Origin: Vibrio sp. BS-M-Sm-2
GTDB taxonomy: Bacteria; Pseudomonadota; Gammaproteobacteria; Enterobacterales; Vibrionaceae
DNA: 64,000 nucleotides
Direction: 5' to 3'
Assembly: GCF_041504345.1 (NCBI RefSeq)
Contig: NZ_CP167895.1
Location: 1,612,001-1,676,000 of the forward strand
The notes under the pieces are model-generated. The model worked only from the letters and a program-made list of their open reading frames with translations. It ran no database searches and had not been told where the DNA came from. Each line of letters starts with the position of its first letter. Position 1 is the stretch's first letter. Below, piece after piece: positions 19,382-27,142 of the stretch. The position numbers and the translations under genes were made by a program.

Positions 19382-20287
19382 CTAACTTGATATGTCTTTT
19401 GCTGCCGCCTTGATCTTAGCGCGCAACCATTTGTGGCTTGGCTCATTGGTACGGCTTGGGTGCCAAATCATGCACATATCGAGATCGTCGAGTTCAAAAG
19501 GTAAAGGCAGCGTTCTAACATCATATTTTCCAGAAAAACAGCGTACAGATGACATTGGGAGCATACCGATGGAATTTGAGCCCTCTATAACAGGAAGCAT
19601 CTCTACGACACCCGCAGCTCGATAGATTACTTTGCGTTTCTCAAGGTCACTAAAATGTTCTGAACTTAGTAGACTCCTTCGAGCGTGCCATCGCGAAACA
19701 ACGACATGCTCTAAGGCTAGAAACTGCTCCATATCGATGGTATCACCTATCGTCGGGTGATCTGAGCGACACACCACGACTAACTCTTCGCTAGCAATCA
19801 CTTCATGCTTGAGCATAGTTCGACCCCTTGGGGTCATATCGATGATCACATCATGTCTTTGAAGCCTAAGGTCTGACTCGTAGTCCTCTGTAAACAAGGG
19901 ATGGACTTCCAAGGCAATACCTGGTGCAACTTGACTGATCAACTGCATGACTCTTGGTACCATTTCGTAGCTAGCCGCCGAGACGCAGGCAATTGAAAAC
20001 ACTCGGCCTGAAGTTTTAGGGTCGAAGTCTCTTGATGCGGATAAGGTAGAAGTAAAGTTTTTTAGCGCAGCGGCCATTGCAGGATAGATATCAATAGCAA
20101 ATGTGGTCGGCTCTACGCCAGAAGTGGTTCGGTGAAACAGTGGCTCATCATAGATATCTCTCAACCTTGCAAGCGCTTTACTCACAGCTGGTTGGCTTAT
20201 ATCCATGCGATTAGCAGCTCTTGATAAGTTCTGCTCTTCATAAATAGCGACAAATATAGGAATTAGATTTAGCTCGGTACTTTTCAT
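19382..20287 (-). CDS. LysR-type transcriptional regulator
   Basis: 301 aa. The N-terminal winged helix-turn-helix (about 5-65) has the family pattern LSRAANRMDISQPAVSKALA, followed by a LysR substrate-binding domain (about 90-290). It sits between the alkaline phosphatase gene and the end of the Bat operon. A hairpin separates it from the Bat genes, so it is probably transcribed alone. The shared dyads upstream of the MoxR operon, arylsulfatase 2 and the maturase have T-N11-A geometry typical of LysR boxes, so this protein is the nearest candidate for binding them. That link is inference. Confidence 0.9.
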   Translation of the reverse strand: MKSTELNLIPIFVAIYEEQNLSRAANRMDISQPAVSKALARLRDIYDEPLFHRTTSGVEPTTFAIDIYPAMAAALKNFTSTLSASRDFDPKTSGRVFSIACVSAASYEMVPRVMQLISQVAPGIALEVHPLFTEDYESDLRLQRHDVIIDMTPRGRTMLKHEVIASEELVVVCRSDHPTIGDTIDMEQFLALEHVVVSRWHARRSLLSSEHFSDLEKRKVIYRAAGVVEMLPVIEGSNSIGMLPMSSVRCFSGKYDVRTLPLPFELDDLDMCMIWHPSRTNEPSHKWLRAKIKAAAKDISS

Positions 20288-20305
20288 ACAGTTCCATATT
20301 AAAGA

Positions 20306-20334
20306 GGCAGGTTCCCTATAGTAGAGAACCTGCC
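20306..20334 (-). terminator. Terminator-like hairpin at the end of the Bat operon
   Basis: GGCAGGTTC and GAACCTGCC form a perfect 9-bp stem with an 11-base loop, between the BatD stop and the LysR start. The minus-strand tail (TCTTTAATAT) is only moderately T-rich. Confidence 0.65.
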
Positions 20335-20365
20335 GATTATGTTCGATGCGAATGACTAAAGTTTG

Positions 20366-21745
20366 CTACTTAGTTCTATCTTTTAAGTCTGGCAAAGCTT
20401 TAGGGATTTTCAATCGGTCGACAATTGAGCGAGAATTGCTCGGTTTTGATTTATCATCGGGTAAGTGACCTAAGCCTTTCCATAAACGAGTAAATACGTT
20501 TTTGTCTTCGCGCCCTTGTTGAAGGGCTTCGCTATCCTCTAGCCAACGCTTTTGTCCATTCAATTTACCAAGTTGCACTTTATCCAGTTCTAGTTGAGAG
20601 GTTTCGTTTCGTAATTGACGATAGATAAAGGTTCTCAATGCAGACCAATTACCTTGCTTAAGCAAACGACGGAATACCAACCAACTCGGTGTTGGTCGGT
20701 TCTTGTAATAACGCTTCAAAGACACAAACAACGCAACACACAACACCAATGCCAAACCCACACTGATAAAGACTGACATATAAGCCTTGATGAAGGATTG
20801 GAGCGTGTGCTTGGCTTCAAACACATTCCCTTTTATCACCACGGTTTCAAGGCGCTGATTCTTGCTGTTCCACCACTGGAATGAGAAGTCTGGCAAGGTA
20901 AATTCGCCACCTTGTTGAATCACATAAACCGTTTCTTCAACTCGGCTAGAACGATAATCTCCACGTTCTTGTGTATCGTCTAAACGATTTGGCTGTGGGT
21001 AAGCTTGATATTGCTGAGTCGATTCATTGTTTAACACATCTGGCAGTAACACAGACAAGCTGTCTTTGGCCTTGATGGTTACCGTTCGAGTAATGGCATC
21101 GCCTACTTTTAAGTTTTCACTCGAGCGTTGCCATTGTTGCTCTGTATCTACTTCTGTTGCAGAAAACCAAGGCGATTCATCACTTAATAAACCTGAAGGT
21201 AGTGAGGTTTCAAACTTAATCGGCTGCGTGTAAAGCGTGCCGCCAACGTTAGAACCATCAGGTGCAGAAACTTGGACGCGAACCGGCACGGTTGGAATGA
21301 CAAACTCGCCAGAAGTCATCGGATAGAGCGTCACTTCCCATCGTTGACGTGACCATGTAGTACCGCCGACTCTTTCTGTATAGTTCGTCGCGAGTTGGTT
21401 ACGCTGCTTAGCGATCACGTTAGGGATTTCGATACTGCCAATTCGAGTGCCGCCAGTTAACCAGCGCGGTGTCGCCACCTCAATGTTCAGAATGACCTGC
21501 TCATTTACGCTGACTTTGGTCGGCGTTATCTTGTCGCCTGACTTGGGTTTCTCACCTACCCAAGCGATAAGCTCAACGTCACCACTTTTTTGTAGATCGA
21601 AGATGTCAGTAGCAGAAGCAAATGCAGAAAAAGCAGTGCTAAACAGCAAAACCATCGACACAAGCAAGGTCTTGGTTAAGTTCAACGACTTTGCCCACCC
21701 TACCTTTACTTGAACCAATTCAAGAGTTAAATCATATCGACTCAT
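20366..21745 (-). CDS. BatD-like membrane protein of the MoxR/Bat operon
   Basis: 459 aa. A hydrophobic N-terminal segment (about 24-45) acts as signal or anchor. A beta-rich extracytoplasmic region resembling BatD (oxygen tolerance) proteins follows, then a membrane segment at about 315-338 and a basic cytoplasmic tail to the C-terminus. It is the last gene of the operon and overlaps the upstream VWA-TPR gene by four bases. BatD proteins are thought to work with VWA proteins and a MoxR ATPase in envelope stress or enzyme assembly. The exact role is unknown. In this window the operon is embedded in a sulfatase locus, which suggests a chaperone role for the secreted enzymes. Confidence 0.8.
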   Translation of the reverse strand: MSRYDLTLELVQVKVGWAKSLNLTKTLLVSMVLLFSTAFSAFASATDIFDLQKSGDVELIAWVGEKPKSGDKITPTKVSVNEQVILNIEVATPRWLTGGTRIGSIEIPNVIAKQRNQLATNYTERVGGTTWSRQRWEVTLYPMTSGEFVIPTVPVRVQVSAPDGSNVGGTLYTQPIKFETSLPSGLLSDESPWFSATEVDTEQQWQRSSENLKVGDAITRTVTIKAKDSLSVLLPDVLNNESTQQYQAYPQPNRLDDTQERGDYRSSRVEETVYVIQQGGEFTLPDFSFQWWNSKNQRLETVVIKGNVFEAKHTLQSFIKAYMSVFISVGLALVLCVALFVSLKRYYKNRPTPSWLVFRRLLKQGNWSALRTFIYRQLRNETSQLELDKVQLGKLNGQKRWLEDSEALQQGREDKNVFTRLWKGLGHLPDDKSKPSNSRSIVDRLKIPKALPDLKDRTK

Positions 21746-23451
21746 TGTGCTTGCTCCTGTTTTTGCGTCTGTTCGATAGACGGTGCAGGATCTCTTAACT
21801 GAATTTGAAATTTCGACTTTAAGAAGAACTTAGGATCCGCTTCAACGCGTTTTAACCACTTGTCGGCAAGCTCTTGGCTGCCCAATATTTCATTGGCGTT
21901 AAGCGTTTCCTTGAGCATCAATTCGGCTACCGTTTCTTCTTCAGCGCCATCACCCGTTCGCGGCTGATCATCTTCGAGTTCTAAAGATTCTTCAGGACCA
22001 TCTGTGGTTCCAGATTGGCTTTCGCTGGTTCGGTTTACCTCTTCGACAATCCCGCTAAGCACTGCGAGGTTATTTTCCACATCCGTTCTCAGTTCTGGAG
22101 ACAAGTCCCCTTTTTCACTTAATGACTTCAAAAGGTCTCTAGCAGCAAGATATTCACGCTGCCTGGCTAACGCGCTCGCTGCATTGTACAAACCAAGGTC
22201 AGTTTTGGTTTGCAAAAATGCACTGTGAGCTAGCTTAAAATCACGAGCATAGTAGTAAGCCGCGCCCTTTCGCATTGGGTCAGTAAAATGTTTGGCAGCT
22301 TGAAGGTACTCCTTTTGATTCAACAAACGTTGACCTTGTTGGTCGGGCGTTAGCCATAAGTCCCACCACCATTGAGCTGTTTTATCCCAAGCTGTAAGCG
22401 ACTCCACCACGATTGGTTTCTCAGCCGTTAAGTTGACTGTTTTCGCAAAAGTATTTGGTGAATAGATGCTGCCTGAAATCATCATGCCAACGACACACCA
22501 CTGCACCAACCACCCTTTTCTGAACCACAACAACATAATGATCGCCATTGGAATAAGCAGGCCATAGCCCATGTCTTTCCATGGCATAGAAGATTCACCG
22601 TTAAGTTGCATGTTTCTTTCAACAGCTTGATTCAACTGTTGAATATCCGAATCGTCAACGGTCACCTCAATCACTCGACCACCTGTCTTATTCGCCAAAT
22701 TACGCAATGAATCGAGGTCGACTGGATTATCGCTCACCACATTGCTGTTTCCTGCGGCCAGAATGAGCAACTGATACGGATTGTCGTTAAAGAAACTCTC
22801 ATACGCCCTAATGGTGCTTGGGTTTACACCATCTGATACCAACAGTACAGAAGAGCCTAACTCACCAGACAATTGCTGATTAATTAGTGGCAACGCTGCT
22901 TCTGCTGACTTACCTGATACTGGCATAATGTCGGGTGTGATAGCCGCTAGAAACGGTTCGAATACTTTGCTGTCTTGCGTAACGGGCATTGCCACGTGTG
23001 CGCTCCCTGCGTAAACCACTAAGCCCGTAGTGCCGCCTTTGCGAGCTGCTAGTAAGTCTCTAATTTTCTGCTTAGATCGCTCCAAACGACTCGGAGGTAA
23101 ATCTTTAGCGAGCATGGATTCACTATTATCGAGCACAACCAACATCGACGCTTTGTCTTCACCAAAAGGCGAAGCCTCATGCTGCCATGTTGGGCCAGAA
23201 CAGATAATGATCGCGACAGTCACAATCACCACCAATAGCTTCAACGGTAATTGCTTACGCCACCCTGTTTCGCCAATGGTCAATGCATCGCGTAAATGTG
23301 CAGGTAGAATGTCTTTCCACGTTGGTTTGGTCTCTTCTCTCCAACGAACCCATAACAGGAAGAACATCGGAATAAAGGCCAACAACCACAAAGGTCGGAT
23401 AAAATGAAACTGGGTAAAGAACTGTTGTAGAGTGAGAGAATCAGGCATCAT
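21742..23451 (-). CDS. VWA domain and TPR membrane protein (BatB/BatC-like fusion)
   Basis: 569 aa. Membrane segments lie near residues 17-32 and 68-86, with a von Willebrand A domain from about 100 to 290. Its MIDAS motif is DNSES (consensus DXSXS), followed by VVYAGSAHVAMPVT and LLVSDG. Further membrane segments occur near 300-335. After these a TPR-like region (about 370-480) and an acidic, low-complexity tail occur. This matches a BatB domain joined to a BatC-type TPR domain, a common arrangement in gammaproteobacteria. It overlaps the neighbouring genes by 11 and 4 bases. It should bind a divalent metal and protein partners at the inner membrane. Confidence 0.87.
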   Translation of the reverse strand: MMPDSLTLQQFFTQFHFIRPLWLLAFIPMFFLLWVRWREETKPTWKDILPAHLRDALTIGETGWRKQLPLKLLVVIVTVAIIICSGPTWQHEASPFGEDKASMLVVLDNSESMLAKDLPPSRLERSKQKIRDLLAARKGGTTGLVVYAGSAHVAMPVTQDSKVFEPFLAAITPDIMPVSGKSAEAALPLINQQLSGELGSSVLLVSDGVNPSTIRAYESFFNDNPYQLLILAAGNSNVVSDNPVDLDSLRNLANKTGGRVIEVTVDDSDIQQLNQAVERNMQLNGESSMPWKDMGYGLLIPMAIIMLLWFRKGWLVQWCVVGMMISGSIYSPNTFAKTVNLTAEKPIVVESLTAWDKTAQWWWDLWLTPDQQGQRLLNQKEYLQAAKHFTDPMRKGAAYYYARDFKLAHSAFLQTKTDLGLYNAASALARQREYLAARDLLKSLSEKGDLSPELRTDVENNLAVLSGIVEEVNRTSESQSGTTDGPEESLELEDDQPRTGDGAEEETVAELMLKETLNANEILGSQELADKWLKRVEADPKFFLKSKFQIQLRDPAPSIEQTQKQEQAQ

Positions 23452-24520
23452 CCTCTCCTTTCAATTTTTTAGTTTTAGAAGCCAAAAGCGACCTTCTACG
23501 TAAAGTCGCCAGACTAAAGGCAGTCAGATACATCACAACAACAATCGCCATTAAGTAATGGTGCAGCCCCTGTTTAGGACGATAAGTGGTACTTTCATAT
23601 AATTGTGGTTCTAGCTCACCAATCTGAGCGTAGGCTTTGGTCAGTTCGTCGCGGTTAAGCGCCTCAAAGGCTTCGCCACCAGACTCTTGAGCCACTCGTT
23701 TGATGGTTTCCATATCCAAAGCCACTTCACCAACGGTTTGTGGGTCACCCATGGCGATCACGTGAATACGAACGCCTTTCGCCTTCGCAACTTTGGCTGC
23801 ATCAATCGGTTCAACAAAGCTTCCAGTATCATTACCGTCGGTTAGTACGATCACGACCTTCTCTTTTTCGTTGGCATCAACACTCGAATCTTGAACGGCA
23901 GCACTTTGCTTTTCGCTTTGTTCAAACACCTTAATCGCCAAGCCAATTGCATCACCTAAGTGGGTACTTTGGCCTGCCATCGCAACATCAGTTTGATTAA
24001 GTAGTTCAAGCCATACATCTTGGTCTGCAGTAAATGGCGTCTGCACAAACGCAGCATCACCAAACAAGATCAAACCGAGTCGGTCACCTTTTCTGGTTTT
24101 TGCAAAGTCAGCTAACACTTCTTTGGTCGCATCTAAGCGAGAAATTTTATCGCCTTGCTTAGAGGTAAAGTCTTGCTCTGCCATCGAGCCCGACAAATCG
24201 ACCACCACCATCACATCCCGACCTAATTGTTCGCGAACCTGTGGCTCACCAAGAATGGTTGGTTTCGCTAACGCGCACACGACCAATATCCAAGTAATAA
24301 TGAGCGTGGTTCGTTGCCACCAGCTTGGTGTTAACTGGCTTGCACCTTCTGACGGTGCTTCCCCAATTGCTTCAACCAATTCTCGAAAAAATGGCACTTT
24401 AATCGCCATTTGCTTAGTCCGATAAGCTGGCACGGCAAAATAGACCAATAACGGCAAAGGCAACGCGATAAACCACAGCGGATGCGCAAATTCAAAGCTG
24501 GCAGATAAAACATCAAACAT
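23441..24520 (-). CDS. VWA domain membrane protein (BatA-like)
   Basis: 359 aa. N-terminal membrane segments (about 15-30 and 70-90) precede a von Willebrand A domain (about 100-300) with an intact MIDAS motif DLSGS in MVVVDLSGSMAEQDF, the conserved Thr in GQSTHLGDAI, and VVIVLTDGNDTG. A C-terminal membrane helix (about 325-345) follows. This is the standard BatA layout. It overlaps the DUF4381 gene by eight bases and the VWA-TPR gene by eleven, so the operon is tightly coupled. A GGGG ribosome site supports the start. Confidence 0.9.
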   Translation of the reverse strand: MFDVLSASFEFAHPLWFIALPLPLLVYFAVPAYRTKQMAIKVPFFRELVEAIGEAPSEGASQLTPSWWQRTTLIITWILVVCALAKPTILGEPQVREQLGRDVMVVVDLSGSMAEQDFTSKQGDKISRLDATKEVLADFAKTRKGDRLGLILFGDAAFVQTPFTADQDVWLELLNQTDVAMAGQSTHLGDAIGLAIKVFEQSEKQSAAVQDSSVDANEKEKVVIVLTDGNDTGSFVEPIDAAKVAKAKGVRIHVIAMGDPQTVGEVALDMETIKRVAQESGGEAFEALNRDELTKAYAQIGELEPQLYESTTYRPKQGLHHYLMAIVVVMYLTAFSLATLRRRSLLASKTKKLKGEDDA

Positions 24521-25055
24521 TATCTTGCCCCTCTACCGTAACTTGTACATTCGACTTGTGAAGTTTTAACCACATCATCGCGGTTTGAATCACCTCTAAA
24601 CGCTGTTCAAAGCTCAAACGCACATTAGGGTCAATTAGGCTCTGCATCCATAATTCCGAGACTTCATCAGCAAAGAACGCATTGCTGTTTTCACTGGTGT
24701 TAGCGCTAACAGGCAGATAAGCGTTCAGACGGTTCACATAAGCTTGGCCAAACAACTTGGCATTACTGCTGTCTAGGTAGCGAAGTACCACTTTCAGTAC
24801 TTTAAAAGTTCGCTCGGTTGAATTTTTGTCTCGTGCATCCAATACCATAAGCTCTTGAAGAGCTTCTTTTCGATAACGGTTATTCCACCATCTCTGCGCC
24901 AAACGATAAGCCAGATAGATAGCGACCAATAACAGAATAACGCCGAGGGTCTTCCAGCCGATCGTTTGAGGAGCCCAGCTCACACTGTCAGGAATCGCTA
25001 CATCGTGCAGTTCGCGGAGGATATAAGTACTTGGGGGCGTATGTTCAACAGCCAT
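24513..25055 (-). CDS. DUF4381 membrane protein of the MoxR/Bat operon
   Basis: 180 aa. One membrane segment at about residues 33-52 is followed by a basic cytoplasmic region (RLAQRWWNNRYRKEA) and a helical C-terminal domain. The family is found between DUF58 and VWA genes in MoxR operons, as here. It starts immediately after the DUF58 stop. The molecular role of the family is not established. Confidence 0.85.
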   Translation of the reverse strand: MAVEHTPPSTYILRELHDVAIPDSVSWAPQTIGWKTLGVILLLVAIYLAYRLAQRWWNNRYRKEALQELMVLDARDKNSTERTFKVLKVVLRYLDSSNAKLFGQAYVNRLNAYLPVSANTSENSNAFFADEVSELWMQSLIDPNVRLSFEQRLEVIQTAMMWLKLHKSNVQVTVEGQDNV

Positions 25056-26018
25056 TTAGCGACCTCCCACTAGCTTCTGCAGCTGTGATATGTGATTGCC
25101 CGACGTGTCTAATTCAATATAAGGGAGTTTTTTCATCGCCATCAATTTAGCAAGGGACTGTTTCTGAAGTGCCGCTTTCTGAGCAAGACTTTCACTTGCG
25201 AGGTTTACCTTAGATTGGCTATCCAGATTAAGTTGAAAGCGACCATCACCCACCACCCAGTTTGCGCTTGCAAGATCTTGAGGTAATGACTGTTCTAATG
25301 GATCGGTGACCATAATGGCCAAGATGTCATTGTGTTGCTGTAACTGCTTTAGTCGATCGAGATGTTGTTCTTGGCAGTCTCGCCAGTCACTAATAAATAT
25401 CAAGGTTGATTGCTTGAGCCTCATTCGCTTAATCAGTTCAATCCACTGGCTAAAACCAACATTATCTCCATCGCTTACCTTGACGCCTAAGCTTTGATTG
25501 GCTTTAGTAAGATGTTTTAGCTGAGCCAATAAATCAGATTGAGAACGCTGCGCTTTGGTATGAAAGAGTTTTTGGTGTGAGGCTAAAACGAAGCCTACTC
25601 GGTCGCCATCTTTGAGCACACGCCAACCACACAATGCCGCAACTTCGGCTGCGACGACTGACTTCATGGTGTCTTGAGAGGCAAAGAACATTGAGCTGCG
25701 CTGATCGACACAGATCATCACATTACGGTCTTTTTCTTCGGTGTAACTGCGAACATGCGGCTTCCCCGTTCGCATGGTGACTTTCCAATCAAGGTTACGA
25801 ATATCATCACCAAGTTGGTAGTGTCGTAACTCCTCAAAATTCAAACCACGACCACGGAACAAAGAGTTATGTCTACCCGAAAGTACGCTGCCCGCTTTTA
25901 AATGAGGTAACAGTGAAAATGACTCAGCTTGAGCCTGAATTCGCACTAACCTTGAATAGTCACAGTAAAGTCGAGGATCAAGGCCTTGCGGTTTAGGAGC
26001 TTGTGTTGGCTTCGCCAT
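25056..26018 (-). CDS. DUF58 protein of the MoxR/Bat operon
   Basis: 320 aa, soluble. The DUF58 core is seen around residues 40-120: SGRHNSLFRGRGLNFEELR, YQLGDDIRNLDWKVTMRTG and a VWA-like strand (MICVDQRSSMFF). DUF58 proteins accompany MoxR ATPases almost universally and are thought to be substrate-binding or VWA-like partners. It begins 12 bases after the MoxR stop and abuts the DUF4381 gene. Family assignment is secure; function is known only by association. Confidence 0.9.
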   Translation of the reverse strand: MAKPTQAPKPQGLDPRLYCDYSRLVRIQAQAESFSLLPHLKAGSVLSGRHNSLFRGRGLNFEELRHYQLGDDIRNLDWKVTMRTGKPHVRSYTEEKDRNVMICVDQRSSMFFASQDTMKSVVAAEVAALCGWRVLKDGDRVGFVLASHQKLFHTKAQRSQSDLLAQLKHLTKANQSLGVKVSDGDNVGFSQWIELIKRMRLKQSTLIFISDWRDCQEQHLDRLKQLQQHNDILAIMVTDPLEQSLPQDLASANWVVGDGRFQLNLDSQSKVNLASESLAQKAALQKQSLAKLMAMKKLPYIELDTSGNHISQLQKLVGGR

Positions 26019-26030
26019 GACGCCCCCTAG

Positions 26031-27014
26031 TTATCCGATCTCAACATTATCAAGCAGTTCTTCAACCACTCTTTGATGGTCAACACCATCGGCCAATGCA
26101 TCGTAAGACAACGAGAATCGGTGGCCTAATACGGTTGGCAACATGGCACGCACATCGTCTAACGTGACGTGGTCACGCCCTTGCAGCCACGCATAAGCGC
26201 GAGCACATTTATCCAATGAAATAGAAGCACGAGGACTTGAACCAATTTCAATCCATTTCGATAAGTCTGATTCTGGATAACGCTCAGGTTTTCGTGTAGC
26301 CATTACCAAAGCCACGATGTAGTTCTCAACTAAATCGGAAACGGCAATGTCTGGAAGTTGGCGGCGCGCTTCAAGTACCAATTCAGGTTCAATATGCTGT
26401 GGAGTGACTAATTCCGAACTCGTCTCGCTACCGAGTTCCTCACTGCGCACAAGTCGAATGATATCGCGTTCAGCTTCATCTTCTGGATAGTCGACCGTGA
26501 CTTTCATAATAAAACGGTCCATTTGTGCTTCAGGCAGTGGATACGTACCTTCTTGCTCTACTGGGTTTTGCGTAGCGAGCACCATGAATAGATCTGGCAG
26601 AATATGAGTTTGACCACCCACCGTAATCGTCCCTTCCGCCATAGCTTCAAGCAGAGCCGCTTGTACCTTTGCAGGAGCACGGTTCACTTCATCGGCTAAA
26701 ACAATACTGTTGAAAATAGGACCCGGTTGAAAGTGCAACTGAGGCTTTCCATCAAGCTCTTGATACACTTCTGTACCGGTTACATCTGATGGCAGCAGGT
26801 CAGGCGTAAACTGAATTCGACCAAAACTGGTGTTCAGTAGGTTCGCCAGCGATTTCACTGAACGAGTTTTCGCTGTACCGGGAAGTCCCTCTAAAAGCAC
26901 ATGCCCATTAGTCAATAACCCTATCACCAGAGCCCGAACGACGTGGCTCTGACCGATAACACTTTTCTCTGTCTGTTCAATCAGTTGGTTTATTGCTTGT
27001 TGCGCATGGTTCAT
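26031..27014 (-). CDS. MoxR-family AAA+ ATPase
   Basis: 327 aa. Walker A is in LEGLPGTAKT (about 40-49) and Walker B in SIVLADEVNRAP (about 108-119). The sensor region ATQNPVEQEGTYPLPEAQMDRF is the classic MoxR signature. The C-terminal helical lid carries the arginine-rich ASISLDKCARAYA segment. MoxR proteins act as chaperone-like ATPases with VWA partners. It is the first gene of a six-gene operon, with ribosome site GGGAAG, and a 31-bp operator-like sequence 47-77 bases upstream of the start matches one before arylsulfatase 2. Confidence 0.93.
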   Translation of the reverse strand: MNHAQQAINQLIEQTEKSVIGQSHVVRALVIGLLTNGHVLLEGLPGTAKTRSVKSLANLLNTSFGRIQFTPDLLPSDVTGTEVYQELDGKPQLHFQPGPIFNSIVLADEVNRAPAKVQAALLEAMAEGTITVGGQTHILPDLFMVLATQNPVEQEGTYPLPEAQMDRFIMKVTVDYPEDEAERDIIRLVRSEELGSETSSELVTPQHIEPELVLEARRQLPDIAVSDLVENYIVALVMATRKPERYPESDLSKWIEIGSSPRASISLDKCARAYAWLQGRDHVTLDDVRAMLPTVLGHRFSLSYDALADGVDHQRVVEELLDNVEIG

Positions 27015-27060
27015 AGGTCTTCCCTTAATTCAATCTGGCTGCGTACATCCTACTCACAAG

Positions 27061-27091
27061 CCCTATAACTATTAGTTATAAGCACCATAAA
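27061..27091. promoter_or_regulatory. Operator-like sequence before the MoxR operon (copy A)
   Basis: It contains TATAAC-N5-GTTATA followed by N5 and CATAA, that is three half-sites spaced by five bases. It matches 27 of 31 bases of the sequence at 31547-31577 without gaps. The core GTTATAAGCACCATAAA aligns with GTTATAACCACTATAAA. The dyads fit the T-N11-A form of LysR sites. Confidence 0.7.
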
Positions 27092-27142
27092 TTATAAGCG
27101 CATAGCCACGTCAATTCTGGTGCTTTATTTCAGCCCAGCTTT

